Below, piece after piece: positions 6,037 through 7,102 of a stretch of 7,102 nt of DNA. A program made the position numbers and the translations under genes. Each line of letters opens with the position of its first letter. Position 1 is the first letter of the stretch. Under the pieces are notes generated by a model. That model was not told the DNA's origin. It saw only the letters and a program-made list of their open reading frames with translations, and made no database searches. The stretch lies in contig JAQYWA010000107.1 of assembly GCA_030145265.1 (NCBI GenBank), positions 1 through 7,102 of the forward strand. The letters run 5' to 3'. This DNA comes from Desulfuromonas sp. GTDB lineage: Bacteria; Desulfobacterota; Desulfuromonadia; Desulfuromonadales; Trichloromonadaceae.

Positions 6037-6894
6037 ATGACCAGTTCCCTGTGTTTTAATCTGACCACCGGGGCTTACTTTGCCTCAATGGTCCTGTTTG
6101 TGGTGTATTTGGCTTCGCGGATCAATGGGGTGGCCCTGTTGGCCAACCTGCTCGCTTACGCGGGTTTGGCGGTTCATACCGCCGCCATCGGTCTGCGTTG
6201 GTATGAGTCTTACCAGGCTCCTGGCGGCATCGGCCATGCCCCGATGTCCAACCTGTATGAATCGGTGGTCTTTTTTGCCTGGACCATCATTCTGATCTAT
6301 CTGATCATTGATCTCAAATATCGCCAGCGTGCGGTCGGGGCATTTGTTGTCCCCTTCGCTTTTATCGCCATGATCTGGGCTCAGTTGCGCCTTAATGACT
6401 CGATTGAACCGCTGGTGCCCGCCCTGCAGAGCAACTGGCTGACTTATCACGTCATTACCTGTTTTCTCGGGTATGCGGCCTTTGCCGTGGCCTGCGGTGT
6501 GTCCATCATGTACCTGATCAAGATCGGCAAAGAAGAAAGGACGCCCGAAGATACACCGATCGGCGGCGTTCTTTCATTGTTCCCCAGTACCAAAATCCTG
6601 GACGATATTAACTACAAAGCCATTATGATCGGCTTCCCGCTGCTGTCTTTGGGAATTATCACCGGCGCGGCCTGGGCTAACTACGCCTGGGGGACCTACT
6701 GGAGCTGGGACCCCAAGGAAACCTGGAGCCTGATCGTCTGGTTTATTTACGCGGCGTTCTTGCATGCCCGTTTCACCCGCGGGTGGGTTGGACGAAAAGC
6801 GGCCTGGCTGTCGATCATCGGTTTCGCCGCCACCATTTTCTGCTATCTCGGGGTCAATCTGGTTCTTTCCGGGCTCCATTCTTACGGAGGGTAG
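6037..6894 (+). CDS. ccsA: Cytochrome c biogenesis protein CcsA/ResC (System II, haem-handling WWD protein)
   Basis: CcsA belongs to the haem-handling protein family and forms the synthase with ResB in the inner membrane. The 285-residue protein has about eight hydrophobic segments. The diagnostic WWD motif [13 protein letters not shown] lies at 218-230 between the sixth and seventh segments. Candidate haem-ligand histidines are H138 (TYHV) before the motif, H243 (LHAR) in the segment after it and H281 (GLHSYGG) near the C-terminus. This spacing parallels the two external His and one membrane His described for Helicobacter CcsBA; the assignment is inferred. [11 protein letters not shown] is another family segment. 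A strong Shine-Dalgarno GGAGG (6026-6030) sits 6 nt before the ATG. The gene follows resB by 29 nt. No thiol-reduction genes (resA, ccdA) are in the window. Confidence 0.95.
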   Translation: MTSSLCFNLTTGAYFASMVLFVVYLASRINGVALLANLLAYAGLAVHTAAIGLRWYESYQAPGGIGHAPMSNLYESVVFFAWTIILIYLIIDLKYRQRAVGAFVVPFAFIAMIWAQLRLNDSIEPLVPALQSNWLTYHVITCFLGYAAFAVACGVSIMYLIKIGKEERTPEDTPIGGVLSLFPSTKILDDINYKAIMIGFPLLSLGIITGAAWANYAWGTYWSWDPKETWSLIVWFIYAAFLHARFTRGWVGRKAAWLSIIGFAATIFCYLGVNLVLSGLHSYGG

Positions 6895-6937
6895 TTTCCG
6901 GTACGCCAGTTCATTGAGTTATGCTAAAAAATCTGTT

Positions 6938-6968
6938 TGCCTGCCGGCCGTTGATGGTCCGGCAGGCA
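6938..6968. repeat. GC-rich hairpin between ccsA and the downstream exported ORF
   Basis: A perfect 10-bp inverted repeat, TGCCTGCCGG (6938-6947) and CCGGCAGGCA (6959-6968), encloses an 11-nt loop. On the + strand no T-tract follows, so it is not a classic terminator for resB-ccsA. On the - strand a six-T run (complement of A's at 6926-6931) begins 6 nt beyond the stem, farther than usual. It may be an mRNA processing or 3'-end protecting structure, a weak terminator or a protein binding site. Confidence 0.45.
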
Positions 6969-7007
6969 GGCGAAGTCAGCGGTAGGGGGGGTGGGATTGT
7001 TGGAATT

Positions 7008-7102
7008 ATGAAACCTGCCATTTCTGTATTATCCGGTATTATCGCCCTTCTGTTTATCATTGCTCCTGTTTCTTCAATCCGTGCCGCTGATTCCTGTGTC
7101 AC
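7008..7102 (+). CDS. N-terminus of an exported protein, possibly a c-type cytochrome; truncated by window end
   Basis: From ATG 7008 the frame is open for 31 full codons to the edge. It encodes a typical Sec signal peptide: Lys2, a hydrophobic core at about 4-20 (including GIIALLFIIAP) and a cleavage site near IRA-AD at 26-27. The mature protein would begin ADSCVT. The Cys at residue 30 followed by two residues leaves room for a CxxCH haem site, and the position right after resB-ccsA suits a cytochrome c, but the next codons lie outside the window, so this is a guess. The ribosome binding site is weak: GGA at 7002-7004 is close to the ATG and GGGA at 6993-6996 is farther. No promoter is recognised in the 113-nt gap after ccsA. 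Confidence 0.6.
   Translation, partial: MKPAISVLSGIIALLFIIAPVSSIRAADSCV

Overview
The window reads as ordinary chromosomal sequence of a GC-rich, cytochrome-rich deltaproteobacterium, most likely of the Geobacter/Desulfuromonas/Pelobacter group (Desulfuromonadales). This assignment is an inference. It rests on the protein sequences (for example the PurE start MSDKPLVGILMGSDNDYE), on a purH-purD-purE block followed by resB-ccsA and an exported protein, and on the style of the intergenic repeats. No species can be named from the sequence alone.

Layout, all genes on the + strand. (1) 1-664: the 3' two-thirds or less of a RACo-like (DUF4445/ASKHA) corrinoid-activation protein, entering from the left and ending in an intrinsic terminator. 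(2) 766-4383: three de novo purine genes, purH (steps 9-10), purD (step 2) and purE (step 6). purD and purE are tightly spaced. purH and purD are separated by 220 bases that hold a long imperfect hairpin and look like a dispersed repeat. (3) 4384-4648: an intergenic region with a candidate sigma-70 promoter, a palindrome just downstream of it, and a degenerate pyrimidine-rich repeat. (4) 4649-6894: resB and ccsA, the two membrane halves of the System II cytochrome c synthase. (5) 6895-7007: a short spacer with a GC-rich hairpin. (6) 7008 to the right edge: the signal peptide of an exported protein whose mature part begins with a Cys that could belong to a CxxCH haem site.

The purine enzymes are soluble and together supply IMP. 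The ResB-CcsA complex carries haem across the inner membrane and attaches it to apocytochromes, and a cytochrome gene directly downstream would be a natural substrate. Nothing in the sequence links the purine and haem blocks functionally; the promoter candidate between them suggests separate transcription.

I found no clearly new biological system. The points most worth a second look are the hairpin element between purH and purD, the TTG start of resB beside a run of nine A's, the promoter/palindrome pair upstream of resB, and the truncated exported ORF at the right edge. Two natural starts differ from the longest reading frames: purE starts at ATG 3865 and resB most likely at TTG 4649.
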